Shown here: one piece after another, positions 47,806 through 58,905 of the stretch
Position numbering within the stretch: position 1 is the first letter of the stretch
How the letters are laid out: every line of letters starts with the position of its first letter
NCBI RefSeq assembly: GCF_022554085.1
Contig: NZ_JAKFYR010000011.1
Location: 63,599-127,598 of the forward strand
Length of the DNA stretch: 64,000 bases
Reading direction: 5' to 3'
Source: Rhodococcus sp. CH91
GTDB lineage: Bacteria > Actinomycetota > Actinomycetes > Mycobacteriales > Mycobacteriaceae
Position numbers and translations under genes: made by a program
The notes under the pieces: generated by a model
What the model was told of the DNA's origin: nothing
Databases searched by the model: none
The model's input: only the letters and a program-made list of their open reading frames with translations

Positions 47806-49251
47806 TCATACCGGGAGCAGACCTGCCACCACCGCCGCCAGCTGCTGCGCCGAGCGGCATTCGTGCATCGTCACGAGCTCGCTGTAGACCCGCGCTGCCG
47901 AATCACCCGACCCCCACTGCCCCTTCGGCTCGGGGTTGAGCCAGTGCGCGTGACGCGCGACGGACACGAGGTGGTCGAGGGCCTCGAGATTCGGATTGCG
48001 GTAATTGGTGCGCCCATCGCCGAGGATCAGCAACGAACTGCGGCCGGTGAGGGCATGCGCGTGGTTCTCGGCGAAGCTGCCCAGCGCGTTCCCGTAGTCG
48101 GAGTGCCCGTCGTAGGTGATCAACTCGGCTTCCCGCAGCATCCTCGACATCGCCTCGCCCAGATCCGCGCCCGCCGAGAAATAGTGCGTGACCTCGTCCG
48201 CGGTGTCGATGAACGCGAAGACCCGCACTCGCGAGAACTGCTCACGCAGGGCGTGCACGAGCAGCAGCGTGAAGTGCGAGAACCCGGCGACGGAACCGGA
48301 GACGTCGCAGAGCACCACGAGCTCGGGGCGCGCCGGCCGGGGTTTGCGGTTCACCAGGTCGATGGGCACCCCGCCGGTGGACATGGACCTGCGCAGCGTG
48401 CGCCGCAGGTCGATCGCGCCGGCCCGCGCACGTCGGCGGCGGGCCGCGAGACGGCTGGCGAGCAGCCGTGCGAGCGGCATGACGGTGCGGCGCAGCGCGA
48501 CGAGTTCCGCGTCGGAGGCCCGGAGGAAGTCCACTTCCTCGGCGAGCTTGGGCACCCCGTACTTCTCGACACGCTCGCGCCCGAGTTGTTCCGCCGTGCG
48601 CCGACGGGTCTCGCGTTCGACCATGGCCCGGAAGTCCGCGATCCGCTGAGCGGCGGTACGACGCGCGACCTCGCTCTCGTAGGCGGCGTCGTCGCGTTCC
48701 TCCCGGGTGCTGTTGCCGAGCAATCCTTCGAGGATCCTCGTCAGCAAGGTGTCCGGGGAGACGTCCCGCAGCGCCTGATAGGCCGAGAAGGACGGACCGT
48801 TCGACGATGCGTACTGTCCGAGTTCCTCCACGATCGCGGCGACGAGCATCTCGGTCGCCTCGAGCGCCTGCGGGGACTCGTCCGAGAGCAACTCCGCGAT
48901 CAGGTCGCGCAACGCCTCGAAATCGATCTCGCCGTCGGGGGTGCGCGGAATGCCCACACCGGGCCCGTCGGCCTCACGGCGTCCGATCGCGGGCGGAAAC
49001 CACAGGTCGAACAGGGCGTCGAAAGTCGGGCGGTGGGTCGGACGACGGAGCAGTGTGCACGCGAGCCCTTCCCGCAGGGCATCCCGGTCGAGGAGGTCGA
49101 GCACCGTCATCACGCGTCCGGCGTCGACCGTCTCGGACGGCCCGACCGCGATCCCGCGACGACGCAGGGCTTCCACGAAACCGACGAGGTGGCCGGGCAG
49201 ACCGTGGGGCGTCGGCAGCACCCCGGATCCGGGCACGCGCGCTCCGGTCAT
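47806..49251 (-). CDS. VWA-domain protein (CoxE-like), MoxR partner
   Basis: 481 aa: helical N-terminal region (about 1-290) with an Arg-rich stretch, then a von Willebrand A domain with a MIDAS-like motif CDVSGSVAG (about residue 310) and [33 protein letters not shown]. CoxE-type VWA proteins work with MoxR AAA ATPases to mature or insert cofactors in protein complexes. ATG 49251 lies 1 nt after the moxR stop. No carbon monoxide dehydrogenase genes are nearby, so the client is unknown. Confidence 0.88.
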   Translation of the reverse strand: MTGARVPGSGVLPTPHGLPGHLVGFVEALRRRGIAVGPSETVDAGRVMTVLDLLDRDALREGLACTLLRRPTHRPTFDALFDLWFPPAIGRREADGPGVGIPRTPDGEIDFEALRDLIAELLSDESPQALEATEMLVAAIVEELGQYASSNGPSFSAYQALRDVSPDTLLTRILEGLLGNSTREERDDAAYESEVARRTAAQRIADFRAMVERETRRRTAEQLGRERVEKYGVPKLAEEVDFLRASDAELVALRRTVMPLARLLASRLAARRRRARAGAIDLRRTLRRSMSTGGVPIDLVNRKPRPARPELVVLCDVSGSVAGFSHFTLLLVHALREQFSRVRVFAFIDTADEVTHYFSAGADLGEAMSRMLREAELITYDGHSDYGNALGSFAENHAHALTGRSSLLILGDGRTNYRNPNLEALDHLVSVARHAHWLNPEPKGQWGSGDSAARVYSELVTMHECRSAQQLAAVVAGLLPV

Positions 49252-49252
49252 G

Positions 49253-50149
49253 TCAGTTCAACCGGAGCTCGGCGGCGGCGCGATCCTGATCGGACCGGTG
49301 TTTGAGGATCACCCCGAGAGTGCTGCGCACGGCGTTGTCGTCGAGGGTGTCGAGACCGAGAGCGAGCAGTGTGCGGCCCCAGTCGATGGTCTCCGCCACC
49401 GACGGCACCTTCTTGAGCTGCATGGCCCGCAGTACCCGCACCGTGCGGACGAGTTGCTCGGCGAGCGCCTCGGGGAGCTCGGGCACCCGGCTGGCGAGGA
49501 TCCGGCGTTCGAGATCCGCATCCGGGAAGTCCAGGTGCAGGAACAGGCACCGGCGTTTGAGCGCTTCCGACAGCTCGCGGGTCGCATTCGAGGTGAGTAC
49601 GGCGAACGGCTTACGGGTCGCGCGGATCGTGCCGAGTTCGGGCACCGTGACCGCGAAGTCGCTGAGTACCTCGAGCAGCAGACCCTCGATCTCGACGTCG
49701 GCCTTGTCCACCTCGTCGACGAGGAGCACCGTCGGATCCTCGCGGCGGATCGCGGTCAGGAGCGGCCGCGACAACAGGAACTCCTCGGAGAAGACGTCCT
49801 CCTTGGTGCGATCCCACGACTCGCCCGCCGCGGCGTTCGCCCCGGCCGACTGGATCCGGAGAATCTGCTTGGCGTGATTCCACTCGTAGAGTGCGCGGGA
49901 TTCGTCGACCCCTTCGTAACACTGCAACCGCACCAGCTCCGCGTCGGAGGTCTGGGCGACCGCCCTGGCCAGCTCGGTCTTGCCGACCCCTGCCGGCCCC
50001 TCGACGAGCAGCGGCTTGCCGAGGCGGTCGGCGAGGAAGACCGCGGTGGCGGTGGCCTTGTCGGCGAGATATCCGGTGCCGGCCAGGCGGTCGATCACGT
50101 CCTGTACGTCCGCGAAGATCGGCGGGGTGGTGGGCAGCGCACGATCCAC
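49253..50149 (-). CDS. MoxR-family AAA+ ATPase
   Basis: 298 aa: Walker A LLVEGPAGVGKTELARAV (about 54-71), Walker B TVLLVDEVDKAD, sensor 1 LTSNATRELSEALKRRCLF. Chaperone-like ATPase acting with the VWA protein next to it. GTG 50149 follows AAAGGAACCAGC. It lies 29 nt after proA and may be co-transcribed with it. Confidence 0.92.
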   Translation of the reverse strand: MDRALPTTPPIFADVQDVIDRLAGTGYLADKATATAVFLADRLGKPLLVEGPAGVGKTELARAVAQTSDAELVRLQCYEGVDESRALYEWNHAKQILRIQSAGANAAAGESWDRTKEDVFSEEFLLSRPLLTAIRREDPTVLLVDEVDKADVEIEGLLLEVLSDFAVTVPELGTIRATRKPFAVLTSNATRELSEALKRRCLFLHLDFPDADLERRILASRVPELPEALAEQLVRTVRVLRAMQLKKVPSVAETIDWGRTLLALGLDTLDDNAVRSTLGVILKHRSDQDRAAAELRLN

Positions 50150-50178
50150 GCTGGTTCCTTTCGTCGGAACGGGAACGA

Positions 50179-51462
50179 TCAGGCGGGGCGGGTGTGGCCG
50201 TCTCCCCACACCACCCATTTCGTCGACGTCAGTTCGGGCAGGCCCATCGGACCGCGCGCGTGCAGCTTCTGGGTGGAGATACCGATCTCCGCTCCGAAAC
50301 CGAACTGCTCGCCGTCCGTGAACGCCGTCGAAGCGTTGACCATAACCGCTGCGGCGTCCACGCGCGTCGTGAACTCTCGCGCAGCAGCGAGATCCGCGGT
50401 GACGATGGCCTCGGTGTGGCCCGTGCCGTAACGGTCGATGTGATCGACCGCGGCATCGAGGTCGTCGACCACCGCGAAGGCCACGTCGAGCGAGAGGTAC
50501 TCCTCGGCCCAGTCCTTCTCGGTCGCCGGCACGAGGCCGGGGAGGTCGCCGTGGACGGTCACACCCTGCGACTGCAGGGCCTGCAGCAGCTTCGGGACGG
50601 CGGTGTCGGCGATCGCGGCGTCGACGAGGATCGTCTCCGCGGTGTTGCACACGCTCGGACGACGCGTCTTCGCGTTGATCACGATCTTCTCCGCCATCTC
50701 GAGGTCGGCCGCGGAGTGCACGTAGACATGGCAGTTGCCCGTGCCGGTCTCGATCGTGGGAACGGTGGCGTCGCGGACCACTGCGGCGATCAGGCCTGCG
50801 CCCCCGCGCGGGATCACCACGTCGACGAGTCCCCGGGCCTGGATGAGATGGGTGACCGACGAGCGGTCGGCGCTCGGCAGCAACTGGACGGCGTCGGCGG
50901 GAAGACCCTGCTCCTCGAGCGAGGCACGCAACACCTCGACGAGCGCGGCGTTCGAGCGCGCCGCCGACGACGAACCGCGCAGCAGCGCGGCGTTACCCGA
51001 CTTCAGTGCCAGCCCGAAGGCGTCGACGGTGACGTTGGGCCGGGCCTCGTAGACCATCCCGACCACACCGAGCGGGACGCGCACCTGGCGCAGTTCCAGG
51101 CCGTTGGGCAGCGTCGATCCTCGGACCACTCCACCGACCGGGTCGGGCAGTCCCGCCACCTGGCGCAGTCCCGCTGCGATGCCGTCGATCCGGGGGGCGG
51201 TCAGGCGCAGCCGGTCGAGAATGGCCTCCTCGATACCGGCGGCGCGTGCGGCCTCGATGTCCTCGGCGTTTGCGGCGAGGACGGTGGTGGACGCGGCGAG
51301 CAGAGCGTCGGCCGCGGCATGCAGCGCGGCGTCCTTCTCCTTGGTGGTGAGCAGCGCGAGACGACGCGAGGCGATGCGCGCGCGCCGGGCGGCGGAATGA
51401 ACGATCTCGCGGACGTCCGAGCCGGCGTCGGTCGCGACTGAGTCGGGGGTCACGGCAGTCAT
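50179..51462 (-). CDS. proA: Gamma-glutamyl phosphate reductase
   Basis: NADPH reduction of glutamyl-5-phosphate in proline synthesis. 427 aa, aldehyde dehydrogenase fold with catalytic Cys in [11 protein letters not shown] (about residue 272) and [21 protein letters not shown] (quoted: [16 protein letters not shown]). ATG 51462 has TAGTCT 6 nt upstream (leaderless). proB is not next to it in this window. Confidence 0.97.
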   Translation of the reverse strand: MTAVTPDSVATDAGSDVREIVHSAARRARIASRRLALLTTKEKDAALHAAADALLAASTTVLAANAEDIEAARAAGIEEAILDRLRLTAPRIDGIAAGLRQVAGLPDPVGGVVRGSTLPNGLELRQVRVPLGVVGMVYEARPNVTVDAFGLALKSGNAALLRGSSSAARSNAALVEVLRASLEEQGLPADAVQLLPSADRSSVTHLIQARGLVDVVIPRGGAGLIAAVVRDATVPTIETGTGNCHVYVHSAADLEMAEKIVINAKTRRPSVCNTAETILVDAAIADTAVPKLLQALQSQGVTVHGDLPGLVPATEKDWAEEYLSLDVAFAVVDDLDAAVDHIDRYGTGHTEAIVTADLAAAREFTTRVDAAAVMVNASTAFTDGEQFGFGAEIGISTQKLHARGPMGLPELTSTKWVVWGDGHTRPA

Positions 51463-51468
51463 GGGTCC

Positions 51469-51474
51469 AGACTA
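51469..51474 (-). promoter_or_regulatory. -10 of proA
   Basis: TAGTCT (minus strand) ends 6 nt before ATG 51462. Confidence 0.5.
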
Positions 51475-51512
51475 GTCGCGCCGACTGTGCCGTCCACAGG
51501 CACAGTGCCCGT

Positions 51513-52619
51513 CTAGCGCAGTCCGGTCCCCCGCGCGAGCGCGGTGTCCACCAGGATCGACAACAGGTTCCGGTAGTCCACGCCGGTCGCCTCCCACATG
51601 CGCGGGTACATCGAGATCGACGTGAAACCGGGCATCGTGTTGATCTCGTTGATCACCGGTCCGTTCTCGGTGACGAAGAAGTCCACGCGGGAGAGCCCCT
51701 GGCAGTCGAGGGCGCGGAAGGCACGGACGGCGAGAGCCCGGATGCGGTCCGATATCTCCTCGTCCAGACGGGCCGGGACGTCGAATTCGCAGATGTCGTC
51801 GAGATACTTCGTGTCGAAGTCGTAGAACGCCTCGTGGTCGGCGGAGGTGTCGGGCATGCGGATCTCGGCGACGACACTGGCGCGGACGTCGCCGTCGGGA
51901 AACTCGAGTACCCCGCACTCGACCTCCCGGCCGACGATCGCGGACTCGACGATGACCTTGGGATCGTGCAGGCGCGCCTTGTCGACGGCGGCGTCGAATG
52001 CCGCCCAGTCCGCCACACGGCTGATTCCGATCGACGACCCGCCTCGGGCCGGCTTGACGAAGACCGGCAATCCCAGCCGATCCTTCTGTTGCTCGGTCAG
52101 GCTCGAGGTGCCCGGGCGCATGACGACCTGGAAGCCCACCGGAAGCCCTTCGGCGGCGAGCAGCTTCTTCGTGAACTCCTTGTCCATCCCGGCGGCACTC
52201 GCGAGCACCCCCGGCCCGACGTACGGGATTCCCGCCAGTTCCAGGAGCCCCTGGATCGTGCCGTCCTCGCCGTAGGCTCCGTGCAGGACGGGAAAGACCA
52301 CGTCGACGGAAGCGAGGATCGTGCCGAATGCATCCTCGTCGAGAGCGACGATGTCGCCCCGGCGCGTCGGATCCGCGGTCAGCACGAGACCGCGGCCCGT
52401 GCCGTCGACGACAGGCAGTTCGCGACCCACAGCAGCGAGGCGCGCAGGATCGGCGTCACCGAGCACCCAGGCACCCTCGGTGGTGATTCCCACCGGTACG
52501 ACTTCGTACTTCTCGGGATCCAGATTCCGGAGGATGCTGCCTGCCGAAACGCAGGAGACGGAATGTTCGTTGCTGCGGCCACCGAAGACGACGGCCACCC
52601 GGATGCGGGGCGTACTCAC
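51513..52619 (-). CDS. ddl: D-alanine--D-alanine ligase
   Basis: ATP-grasp enzyme making the D-Ala-D-Ala end of peptidoglycan precursors. 368 aa with [20 protein letters not shown] (N-terminal), [33 protein letters not shown] and the metal-binding [20 protein letters not shown] (about 333-352). The Tyr in the omega-loop DFDTKYLDD fits D-Ala, not D-lactate, specificity. GTG 52619 has TACGGT 7 nt upstream. Confidence 0.97.
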   Translation of the reverse strand: MSTPRIRVAVVFGGRSNEHSVSCVSAGSILRNLDPEKYEVVPVGITTEGAWVLGDADPARLAAVGRELPVVDGTGRGLVLTADPTRRGDIVALDEDAFGTILASVDVVFPVLHGAYGEDGTIQGLLELAGIPYVGPGVLASAAGMDKEFTKKLLAAEGLPVGFQVVMRPGTSSLTEQQKDRLGLPVFVKPARGGSSIGISRVADWAAFDAAVDKARLHDPKVIVESAIVGREVECGVLEFPDGDVRASVVAEIRMPDTSADHEAFYDFDTKYLDDICEFDVPARLDEEISDRIRALAVRAFRALDCQGLSRVDFFVTENGPVINEINTMPGFTSISMYPRMWEATGVDYRNLLSILVDTALARGTGLR

Positions 52620-52626
52620 ATGTCGA

Positions 52627-52632
52627 ACCGTA
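52627..52632 (-). promoter_or_regulatory. -10 of ddl
   Basis: TACGGT (minus strand) ends 7 nt before GTG 52619. Confidence 0.45.
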
Positions 52633-52674
52633 CCGGTAGACGCTCTCCGCGGAACGGGCGAGTCCTACGCACGT

Positions 52675-53799
52675 TCACAGGGCCGCGTCGAGATCCGCGA
52701 GCAGATCGTCGGTGTCCTCGATTCCGCACGACAATCGGACGAACCCCTCGGGCACCGCGTCGCCCCAGCGAGCGCGACGATCGGCGGTGGTGTGGATTCC
52801 GCCGAAACTGGTCGCGGGGGTGACGAGTTCGGTTGCGCGGACGAAGCGGTACACGTCGTCGCGGGTCGGTAGCCGGAACGTCACGAGTGGGCCGTAGCGA
52901 CGCATCTGCCGCGCGGCGACCGCATAGGCCGGATCGGTCTCGAGTCCCGGATAACGCACACCGCTCACCGCCGGGTGGCTCCGCAGCATCTCGGCGACGG
53001 CGAGCGCATTCGCGCACTGCCGTTCGAAGCGCAATCCGGCGGTGCCGAGACTGCGGTGCGCCAACCAGGTCTCGAACGGGCCCAGCACGGTTCCCGAGAG
53101 CAGCCGTTCCCGGTCCACCGCGGGCAGCAGGTCGTCGTTCGCGACGGCGACGTATCCGAACAGCAGGTCGCTGTGACCGCTGAGCGACTTCGTGCCGCTG
53201 GCCACCACCACGTCGGCACCGAGATCGAGAGGGAGTTGCCCGAGTGGTGTCGCAGTCGTGTTGTCGACGAGCAACACCGCACCGGCCCGGTGGCACAGCG
53301 CCGCGGTCTCGCGCAGATCCACCGTGTCGAGGCCGGGATTCGACGGGGTCTCGGCGAGTACGAGCGCACCCGGACCGGCCGCGTCGAGCACCTGCTGCAA
53401 CGATCCGTCCCCGAATTCGGCGACGGAGAGCTCGTGCACCTCGATTCCGTGCGGTGCCAGATACTCGGTCGCGAACATACGCACCTGGTAGTAGCCCTCG
53501 GACGGGACGACGACCGTGCCTCCCGGGGAGGTGAGCGCTCGCAACGCCACGGTGATCGCCGACATGCCCGAGCCGACGACACGCGCAGCCGACGCGTGTT
53601 CGAGTGCCGCGAGGGCCGACTCGAGGGCGCGCCAGCCCGGATTCGACGCCCGCGCATAGGTGTCGACGTCGTCCCTTTCATCCTCCCCGAGCAGATAGGG
53701 AGCGGCGAAGACCGGACCCGGCTGCAGGGGAGATCCCGGAAGGCCCTCGTGGGCAACGGCCTTCACACAGCGCGTCGAGTCGCCCGGCAGACGGCTCAT
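52675..53799 (-). CDS. Cystathionine gamma-lyase-like PLP enzyme
   Basis: 374-aa Cys/Met metabolism PLP enzyme. The PLP lysine is in [17 protein letters not shown] (about residue 198), with the [15 protein letters not shown] substrate/cofactor stretch and C-terminal [18 protein letters not shown], all typical. Cystathionine gamma-lyase would supply cysteine from methionine-derived homocysteine; gamma-synthase or another lyase is possible. ATG 53799 overlaps the gpsA stop (ATGA). By recall, no gene occupies this place in M. tuberculosis between Rv2981c and Rv2982c. Confidence 0.85.
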   Translation of the reverse strand: MSRLPGDSTRCVKAVAHEGLPGSPLQPGPVFAAPYLLGEDERDDVDTYARASNPGWRALESALAALEHASAARVVGSGMSAITVALRALTSPGGTVVVPSEGYYQVRMFATEYLAPHGIEVHELSVAEFGDGSLQQVLDAAGPGALVLAETPSNPGLDTVDLRETAALCHRAGAVLLVDNTTATPLGQLPLDLGADVVVASGTKSLSGHSDLLFGYVAVANDDLLPAVDRERLLSGTVLGPFETWLAHRSLGTAGLRFERQCANALAVAEMLRSHPAVSGVRYPGLETDPAYAVAARQMRRYGPLVTFRLPTRDDVYRFVRATELVTPATSFGGIHTTADRRARWGDAVPEGFVRLSCGIEDTDDLLADLDAAL

Positions 53800-54794
53800 T
53801 CCGGCTTGATCCGTCGTCCGAGGAGCAGCCCGATCGCATCGTGCACCGACATACCTTCGTGACAGACGCGATGAACCGCGTCGGTGAGCGGCATCTCGAC
53901 GTCGTAACTCGCCGCGAGAGCGCGAACCGAGGTGCACGACTTGACCCCTTCGGCGACCTGGCCGTGCGTCGCCTCCTGCGCGCTCTCGAGCGAACCGCCG
54001 CGGCCGAGGCGCTCACCGAACGAACGATTGCGTGAGAGCGGGGACGCGCAGGTCGCGACGAGGTCGCCGACGCCGGCGAGTCCTGCGAGCGTTGCCGGTT
54101 TCGCCCCGAGCGCGGTCCCGAGGCGGATGATCTCGGCGAGGCCGCGCGTGATGATGCTCGCGACGGTGTTCTCACCGAGCCCCACCCCGGCTGCCATGCC
54201 GCACGCGAGGGCGATGACGTTCTTGCAGGCTCCGCCGATCTCGCAGCCGATCACGTCGGAATTCGTGTACGGGCGGAAATATCCGGTCGCACAGGATTTC
54301 TGGATTTCCATCGCTCGGGTGGAATCGGGGCACGCGATCACCGTCGCCGCCGGCTGCCCGTCGGCGATCTCGCGCGCGAGGTTGGGCCCGGACAAGACCG
54401 CGATGCGATTCTGTTCGGCGCCGGTGACCTGACCGATCACCTGACTCATCCGCATCAGGGTGCCGCTCTCGATTCCCTTGGCCAGGCTCAGGAGAGAGAC
54501 GTCCGAGCCGATATCGGCGCTCCACCGCTCGAGATTGGACCGCAGGGTCTGGCTGGGCACGGCCAGCACGACGAAGTCGGCGCCCTCCACGGCGACCCGA
54601 TGGTCGGCGGTGGCCTTCAACGAGTGCGGCAGCTCGACGCCGGGCAGATAGTCGGGGTTCTCGTGCCGCTCCGCGATACACCGCGCCACTTCCTCGCGCC
54701 GTGCCCAGAGCGTCACGTCCGTTCCGGCATCCGCCAGCACCTTGGCGAACGCCGTCCCCCACGAACCCGCGCCCAGAACTGCTGCTGTGGTCAC
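53796..54794 (-). CDS. gpsA: NAD(P)H glycerol-3-phosphate dehydrogenase
   Basis: Makes sn-glycerol-3-phosphate for phospholipids. 332 aa: Rossmann [10 protein letters not shown] (about 8-17), [17 protein letters not shown] and the catalytic Lys region [17 protein letters not shown] (about 194). GTG 54794 with GAGG 5 nt upstream; GATACT (minus, 54851-54856) may be the -10. It is divergent from fbiD. Confidence 0.96.
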   Translation of the reverse strand: MTTAAVLGAGSWGTAFAKVLADAGTDVTLWARREEVARCIAERHENPDYLPGVELPHSLKATADHRVAVEGADFVVLAVPSQTLRSNLERWSADIGSDVSLLSLAKGIESGTLMRMSQVIGQVTGAEQNRIAVLSGPNLAREIADGQPAATVIACPDSTRAMEIQKSCATGYFRPYTNSDVIGCEIGGACKNVIALACGMAAGVGLGENTVASIITRGLAEIIRLGTALGAKPATLAGLAGVGDLVATCASPLSRNRSFGERLGRGGSLESAQEATHGQVAEGVKSCTSVRALAASYDVEMPLTDAVHRVCHEGMSVHDAIGLLLGRRIKPE

Positions 54795-54925
54795 ACGATC
54801 CTCACTCTCGTTCCGGCCCCGGCTCGGGCCCAGTCACCACGATCGCACCCAGTATCGCGCAGTCCCGGCCCGCACCGTGCCCGCTCGGTCGCCGGACCGC
54901 ACATCGTCCGTGGCGAGAGGACTGG

Positions 54926-54931
54926 CACAAT
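54926..54931 (+). promoter_or_regulatory. -10 of fbiD
   Basis: CACAAT ends 7 nt before ATG 54939, giving a leaderless start. The hexamer and spacing are the same as at the sirA leader. Confidence 0.5.
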
Positions 54932-54938
54932 CGCGCTC

Positions 54939-55616
54939 ATGACCGCGACGCACGTGCTCGTCCCCGTCAAGGCCCTCGGCCTGGCGAAGTCGCGGCTGGC
55001 CGACTCCTTCGACCCGCGAGCGCGCGCCGCACTCGTGCTCGCGATGCTGCGCGACACCGTCACGGCAGCGCTGCTCGCGGGGGACGTGAGCGTCACCGTC
55101 GTCACCGTCGACGCGCGCGTCGCGGACACGGCCCGGGACTGCGGTGCCCACGTCTTCCCCGACCCCGTCTCCCCCGGGGCCGACGATCCTCTCAACGAGG
55201 CTCTGCGGGCTGCGGCGCGCCACGTGCGGGAACGCCGACGGGACGCCGAACTGGTCGCGCTCCAGGCCGATCTCCCGGCGCTGCGCTCCGACGAGTTCGG
55301 TCGCGCCCGCGAGGCCGCCCGCCGCGCGGGACTGGCGGTGGTGAGCGATCACACCTCACGAGGCACCACGGCATTGCTGCACTGCACACCGGGCACGATG
55401 CCCCCGTTCTTCTTCGGTCCGGATTCGGCCCTCCGGCATCTCCGGGCGGGGGCGTACGAGGTGCCGGATCCGCTACCCGGTCTGCGTCTCGACGTCGATA
55501 CCCTCGACGATCTGGCCGGCGCGCACCGCCTCGGTGTCGGAGACGCGACCGCGAGGGTGTTGAACGAACTCGGGTTCGAGGTGCCGAGCCCCGCTCGAGA
55601 GAACCTCTCCTCCTGA
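54939..55616 (+). CDS. fbiD: Phosphoenolpyruvate guanylyltransferase (F420 synthesis)
   Basis: 225-aa CofC/FbiD nucleotidyltransferase that activates phosphoenolpyruvate (or phospholactate) with GTP as the first precursor of coenzyme F420. N-terminal VLVPVKALGLAKSRLAD, the metal-binding LVALQADLPALRSDE and FFFGPDSALRHL motifs are present. ATG 54939 appears leaderless. Position next to ppk1 and gpsA matches Rv2983. Confidence 0.94.
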   Translation: MTATHVLVPVKALGLAKSRLADSFDPRARAALVLAMLRDTVTAALLAGDVSVTVVTVDARVADTARDCGAHVFPDPVSPGADDPLNEALRAAARHVRERRRDAELVALQADLPALRSDEFGRAREAARRAGLAVVSDHTSRGTTALLHCTPGTMPPFFFGPDSALRHLRAGAYEVPDPLPGLRLDVDTLDDLAGAHRLGVGDATARVLNELGFEVPSPARENLSS

Positions 55617-55625
55617 CGCCTCTGC

Positions 55626-55631
55626 CACAAT
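55626..55631 (+). promoter_or_regulatory. -10 of ppk1
   Basis: CACAAT ends 6 nt before GTG 55638, leaderless type. Confidence 0.45.
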
Positions 55632-55637
55632 GAACTG

Positions 55638-57836
55638 GTGACGAACGGCGATGCTCCCGACTCGACGACAAGGCCCGAACACGCGAGGCAGACGGGTTCC
55701 ACGCGCCCCCCGGGTCGCGTGGCCACGGCCACCAGTGCTCCCCCGGCGGCGACCGCGCTGCAGCTGACGAGGGATCAGGACAGCACGCTGCCCGTCGATC
55801 GCTATCTCAACCGGGAACAGAGCTGGCTCGATTTCAACGCCCGTGTCCTCGCCCTCGCGGAGGACACCTCCCAGCCGTTGCTCGAACGAGCCAAATTCCT
55901 CGCGATCTTCGCGTCGAATCTCGACGAGTTCTACATGGTGCGAGTCGCAGGCCTCAAACGCCGCGCCGAGACCGGACTGTCGGTGCGATCCGCGGACGGT
56001 CTGTCACCCCGCACCCAGCTCGCCCTCATCGCGTCGAGCACCCGCGAACTCGCCGGGCGGCACGCACAGGTCTTCCTCGACTCGGTCCTGCCCGCCCTGG
56101 CGGCCGAAGGCATTTCGATCATCCGGTGGGCCGATCTGACGCCGGACGAACGCGGCCGGCTGACACAGTATTTCGCCGAACAGGTCTTCCCGGTTCTGAC
56201 TCCGCTCGCCGTCGATCCCGCCCACCCTTTTCCCTACATCAGCGGACTCTCTCTGAATCTTGCTGTGACGGTGAAGGATTCGCAGTCATCGGGTGAGCAC
56301 TTCGCTCGCGTGAAGGTGCCCGACAACGTCGACCGTTTCGTGCGGGTCGACCGGGCCGGTTCCTCGCACGGCCTGCCCGCCTTCCTTCCCCTCGAGGAAC
56401 TGATCGCCGCGCACCTCGACGTGTTGTTCCCCGGCATGGAGATCGTCGAGCACCACGCCTTCCGGGTCACCCGCAATGCGGACTTCGAGGTCGAGGAGGA
56501 TCGTGACGAGGATCTCCTCCAGGCCCTCGAACGCGAACTCGCCCGGCGCCGATTCGGTTCTCCCGTACGGCTCGAGGTCTCGGACGACATGACCGAGCAC
56601 ATGCTCGACCTGCTGTTGCGCGAACTGGACGTCGACAGGGTGGACGTCGTGCAGTTGCCGGGCCTGCTCGACCTGTCGTCCCTGTGGCAGGTCCACGCCG
56701 TCGACCGGCCCGACCTGAAGGACGCACCCTTCGTTCCGGCGACGCATCCCGCCTTCGGGGAACGCGAGACCCCGAAGAGCGTGTTCTCGACTCTGCGTGA
56801 AGGCGACATCCTCGTCCATCACCCCTACGACTCGTTCTCCACGAGTGTCCAGCGCTTCATCGAGCAGGCCGCAGCCGACAGCCAGGTGCTCGCCATCAAG
56901 CAGACCCTGTACCGGACGTCGGGCGACTCCCCCATCGTCAACGCGCTGATCGCCGCGGCCGAAGCGGGCAAGCAGGTCGTCGCACTCGTGGAGATCAAGG
57001 CACGCTTCGACGAGCAGGCCAACATCAAATGGGCCCGCAAACTCGAACAGGCGGGCGTCCACGTCGTCTACGGCCTCGTCGGCCTCAAGACCCACTGCAA
57101 GACCTGCCTCGTCGTGCGCCGGGAAGGCTCGACGATCCGCCGCTACTGCCATATCGGCACCGGCAACTACAACCCGAAGACGGCGCGCCTGTACGAGGAC
57201 GTCGGCCTGCTGACCTCCTCCCCGGAGATCGGCGCCGACCTGACCGACCTGTTCAACACGCTCACCGGGTATTCACGCAAGGCCCAGTACCGCAATCTGC
57301 TCGTCGCGCCGCACGGGGTACGCAAGGGCATCATCGAACGCGTCGAACGCGAGATCGAGCATCACAACGCCGGGCGTCCCAGCGGAATCCGCCTCAAGGC
57401 CAACGCACTCGTCGACGAGCAGGTCATCGATGCGCTCTACCGCGCGTCGCGCGCCGGAGTGACGGTCGAGGTCGTGGTGCGCGGCATCTGCGCGCTCAAG
57501 CCGGGCGTTCCCGGACTCAGCGAGAACATCACGGTGCGATCGATTCTGGGCCGGTTCCTCGAACACTCGCGCCTGTTCCAATTCCGGGGCAGCGACGAGT
57601 TCTGGATCGGCAGCGCGGACATGATGCACCGAAACCTCGACCGGCGCGTCGAAGTGATGGTTCAGGTGAAGGATCCCCGGCTGAGTTCGCAGTTGGAGAA
57701 GATCTTCGACTCCGCTCTGGATCCCGTCACCCGCTGCTGGACACTCGAGGCCGACGGGACGTGGAGGGCGTCACCCGAGCCGGGCACGGCAGCCCGGGAC
57801 CATCAAGTCGAGCTGATGCGCAGCCGCGCGTCCTGA
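55638..57836 (+). CDS. ppk1: Polyphosphate kinase 1
   Basis: Makes polyphosphate from ATP through a phosphohistidine. 732 aa: N domain with [15 protein letters not shown] (about 54-68), head domain, then two phospholipase D-like domains. The phosphorylated His is in [13 protein letters not shown] (about 485) and a second conserved His in [20 protein letters not shown] 55638. A low-complexity tail of about 50 residues precedes the first conserved domain. Confidence 0.97.
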   Translation: MTNGDAPDSTTRPEHARQTGSTRPPGRVATATSAPPAATALQLTRDQDSTLPVDRYLNREQSWLDFNARVLALAEDTSQPLLERAKFLAIFASNLDEFYMVRVAGLKRRAETGLSVRSADGLSPRTQLALIASSTRELAGRHAQVFLDSVLPALAAEGISIIRWADLTPDERGRLTQYFAEQVFPVLTPLAVDPAHPFPYISGLSLNLAVTVKDSQSSGEHFARVKVPDNVDRFVRVDRAGSSHGLPAFLPLEELIAAHLDVLFPGMEIVEHHAFRVTRNADFEVEEDRDEDLLQALERELARRRFGSPVRLEVSDDMTEHMLDLLLRELDVDRVDVVQLPGLLDLSSLWQVHAVDRPDLKDAPFVPATHPAFGERETPKSVFSTLREGDILVHHPYDSFSTSVQRFIEQAAADSQVLAIKQTLYRTSGDSPIVNALIAAAEAGKQVVALVEIKARFDEQANIKWARKLEQAGVHVVYGLVGLKTHCKTCLVVRREGSTIRRYCHIGTGNYNPKTARLYEDVGLLTSSPEIGADLTDLFNTLTGYSRKAQYRNLLVAPHGVRKGIIERVEREIEHHNAGRPSGIRLKANALVDEQVIDALYRASRAGVTVEVVVRGICALKPGVPGLSENITVRSILGRFLEHSRLFQFRGSDEFWIGSADMMHRNLDRRVEVMVQVKDPRLSSQLEKIFDSALDPVTRCWTLEADGTWRASPEPGTAARDHQVELMRSRAS

Positions 57837-57849
57837 GGTGGAGGAAACG

Positions 57850-58809
57850 TTGTCCGACTCACGCGACAAGCCCGTGAAGGCCAACATCTTCGCGGCGGGC
57901 GCGATCCTCTGGCGCCCCGCGGCCGACGACTCCGCGCACGACGCGGAGATCGCACTGGTACATCGTCCTCGATACGACGACTGGTCGTTTCCGAAGGGCA
58001 AACTCGACGCCGGCGAAACGGCAGTGGTCGCCGCTGCGCGCGAGATCGAGGAGGAGACCGGATTCCGGGCCGCGCTCGGGCGGAGTCTCGGAAAGGTGAC
58101 CTATCCCATCCCGGGGCATCGCAAACTCAAAAGGGTCGACTACTGGATCGCCCGCACCCTCGACGGGCAGTTCACGCCCAACGAGGAGGTGGACGAATTA
58201 CGTTGGGTGACCCCCGAGAAAGCATTCGACATGCTGTCCTACCCGATGGATCGCAGTGTCCTGCGACGCTTCCGCCGGGTGCCGCTCGACACCACCACCG
58301 CGCTGCTCGTCCGGCATGCCAAGGCCGGAAGCCGCAAGAAGTACAAGGGCGACGATCGATTCCGCCCGCTCGATGCGTCCGGGCGGGCGCAGGCCGCCGC
58401 TCTCGTCGCGCAACTGACGGCATTCGGTGGGGACCGGGTGGTCTCGGCCGATCGCACCCGGTGCATCAAGACGGTCGAGCCGTTCGCGGAGAGTCACGGA
58501 CTCGAGGTCACTCTCGAACCGTCCTTGTCGGAGGAGGAATACCGGGCCGATCCGGATCGCAGCCGCAAGCGGGCGCTGGATATCGCGTCCGGGCCCGGCA
58601 CGCCCGTGATCTGCAGTCAGGGCAAGGTGATCCCGCCCCTCCTCGGGTGGTGGGCGGAGCGAGACGGCGTGGTGCTGCCCCCGGCGCGTAACCGGAAGGC
58701 CAGTATGTGGGTGCTGTCGCTGCGAGGCGACCGTCTGGTCGCCGCCGATCACCTCGACAGCCCACTGCCTGTCGACGGGCGGGCGAGCGCGGACACGCGC
58801 CGCACCTGA
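57850..58809 (+). CDS. mutT1: MutT1-type Nudix hydrolase with histidine phosphatase domain
   Basis: Sanitises 8-oxo-dGTP and diadenosine polyphosphates. About 319 aa: Nudix domain with GKLDAGETAVVAAAREIEEE followed by TGF (Nudix box, about 55-77) and a C-terminal phosphohistidine-phosphatase domain (LLVRHAKAGSRKKYKGDD, about 160) as in mycobacterial MutT1. TTG 57850 is taken as the start because GGAGG lies 5 nt upstream; GTG 57838 is in frame and would add four residues. It follows ppk1 closely and is probably co-transcribed. Confidence 0.93.
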   Translation: MSDSRDKPVKANIFAAGAILWRPAADDSAHDAEIALVHRPRYDDWSFPKGKLDAGETAVVAAAREIEEETGFRAALGRSLGKVTYPIPGHRKLKRVDYWIARTLDGQFTPNEEVDELRWVTPEKAFDMLSYPMDRSVLRRFRRVPLDTTTALLVRHAKAGSRKKYKGDDRFRPLDASGRAQAAALVAQLTAFGGDRVVSADRTRCIKTVEPFAESHGLEVTLEPSLSEEEYRADPDRSRKRALDIASGPGTPVICSQGKVIPPLLGWWAERDGVVLPPARNRKASMWVLSLRGDRLVAADHLDSPLPVDGRASADTRRT

Positions 58810-58820
58810 TCCCCGAACAT

Positions 58821-58858
58821 GCGACGGCGGCCACCGGAAATCCGGTGGCCGCCGTCGC
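58821..58858. terminator. Bidirectional terminator between mutT1 and hupB
   Basis: Perfect 18-bp inverted repeat (GCGACGGCGGCCACCGGA and its complement) with an AA loop, between convergent genes, 11 nt after the mutT1 stop and 47 nt after the hupB stop on the other strand. Confidence 0.85.
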
Positions 58859-58905
58859 AGGCTCGGTGCGACCCGCACGCAGGCGGGCCGCACCTGGAGT
58901 GCACC

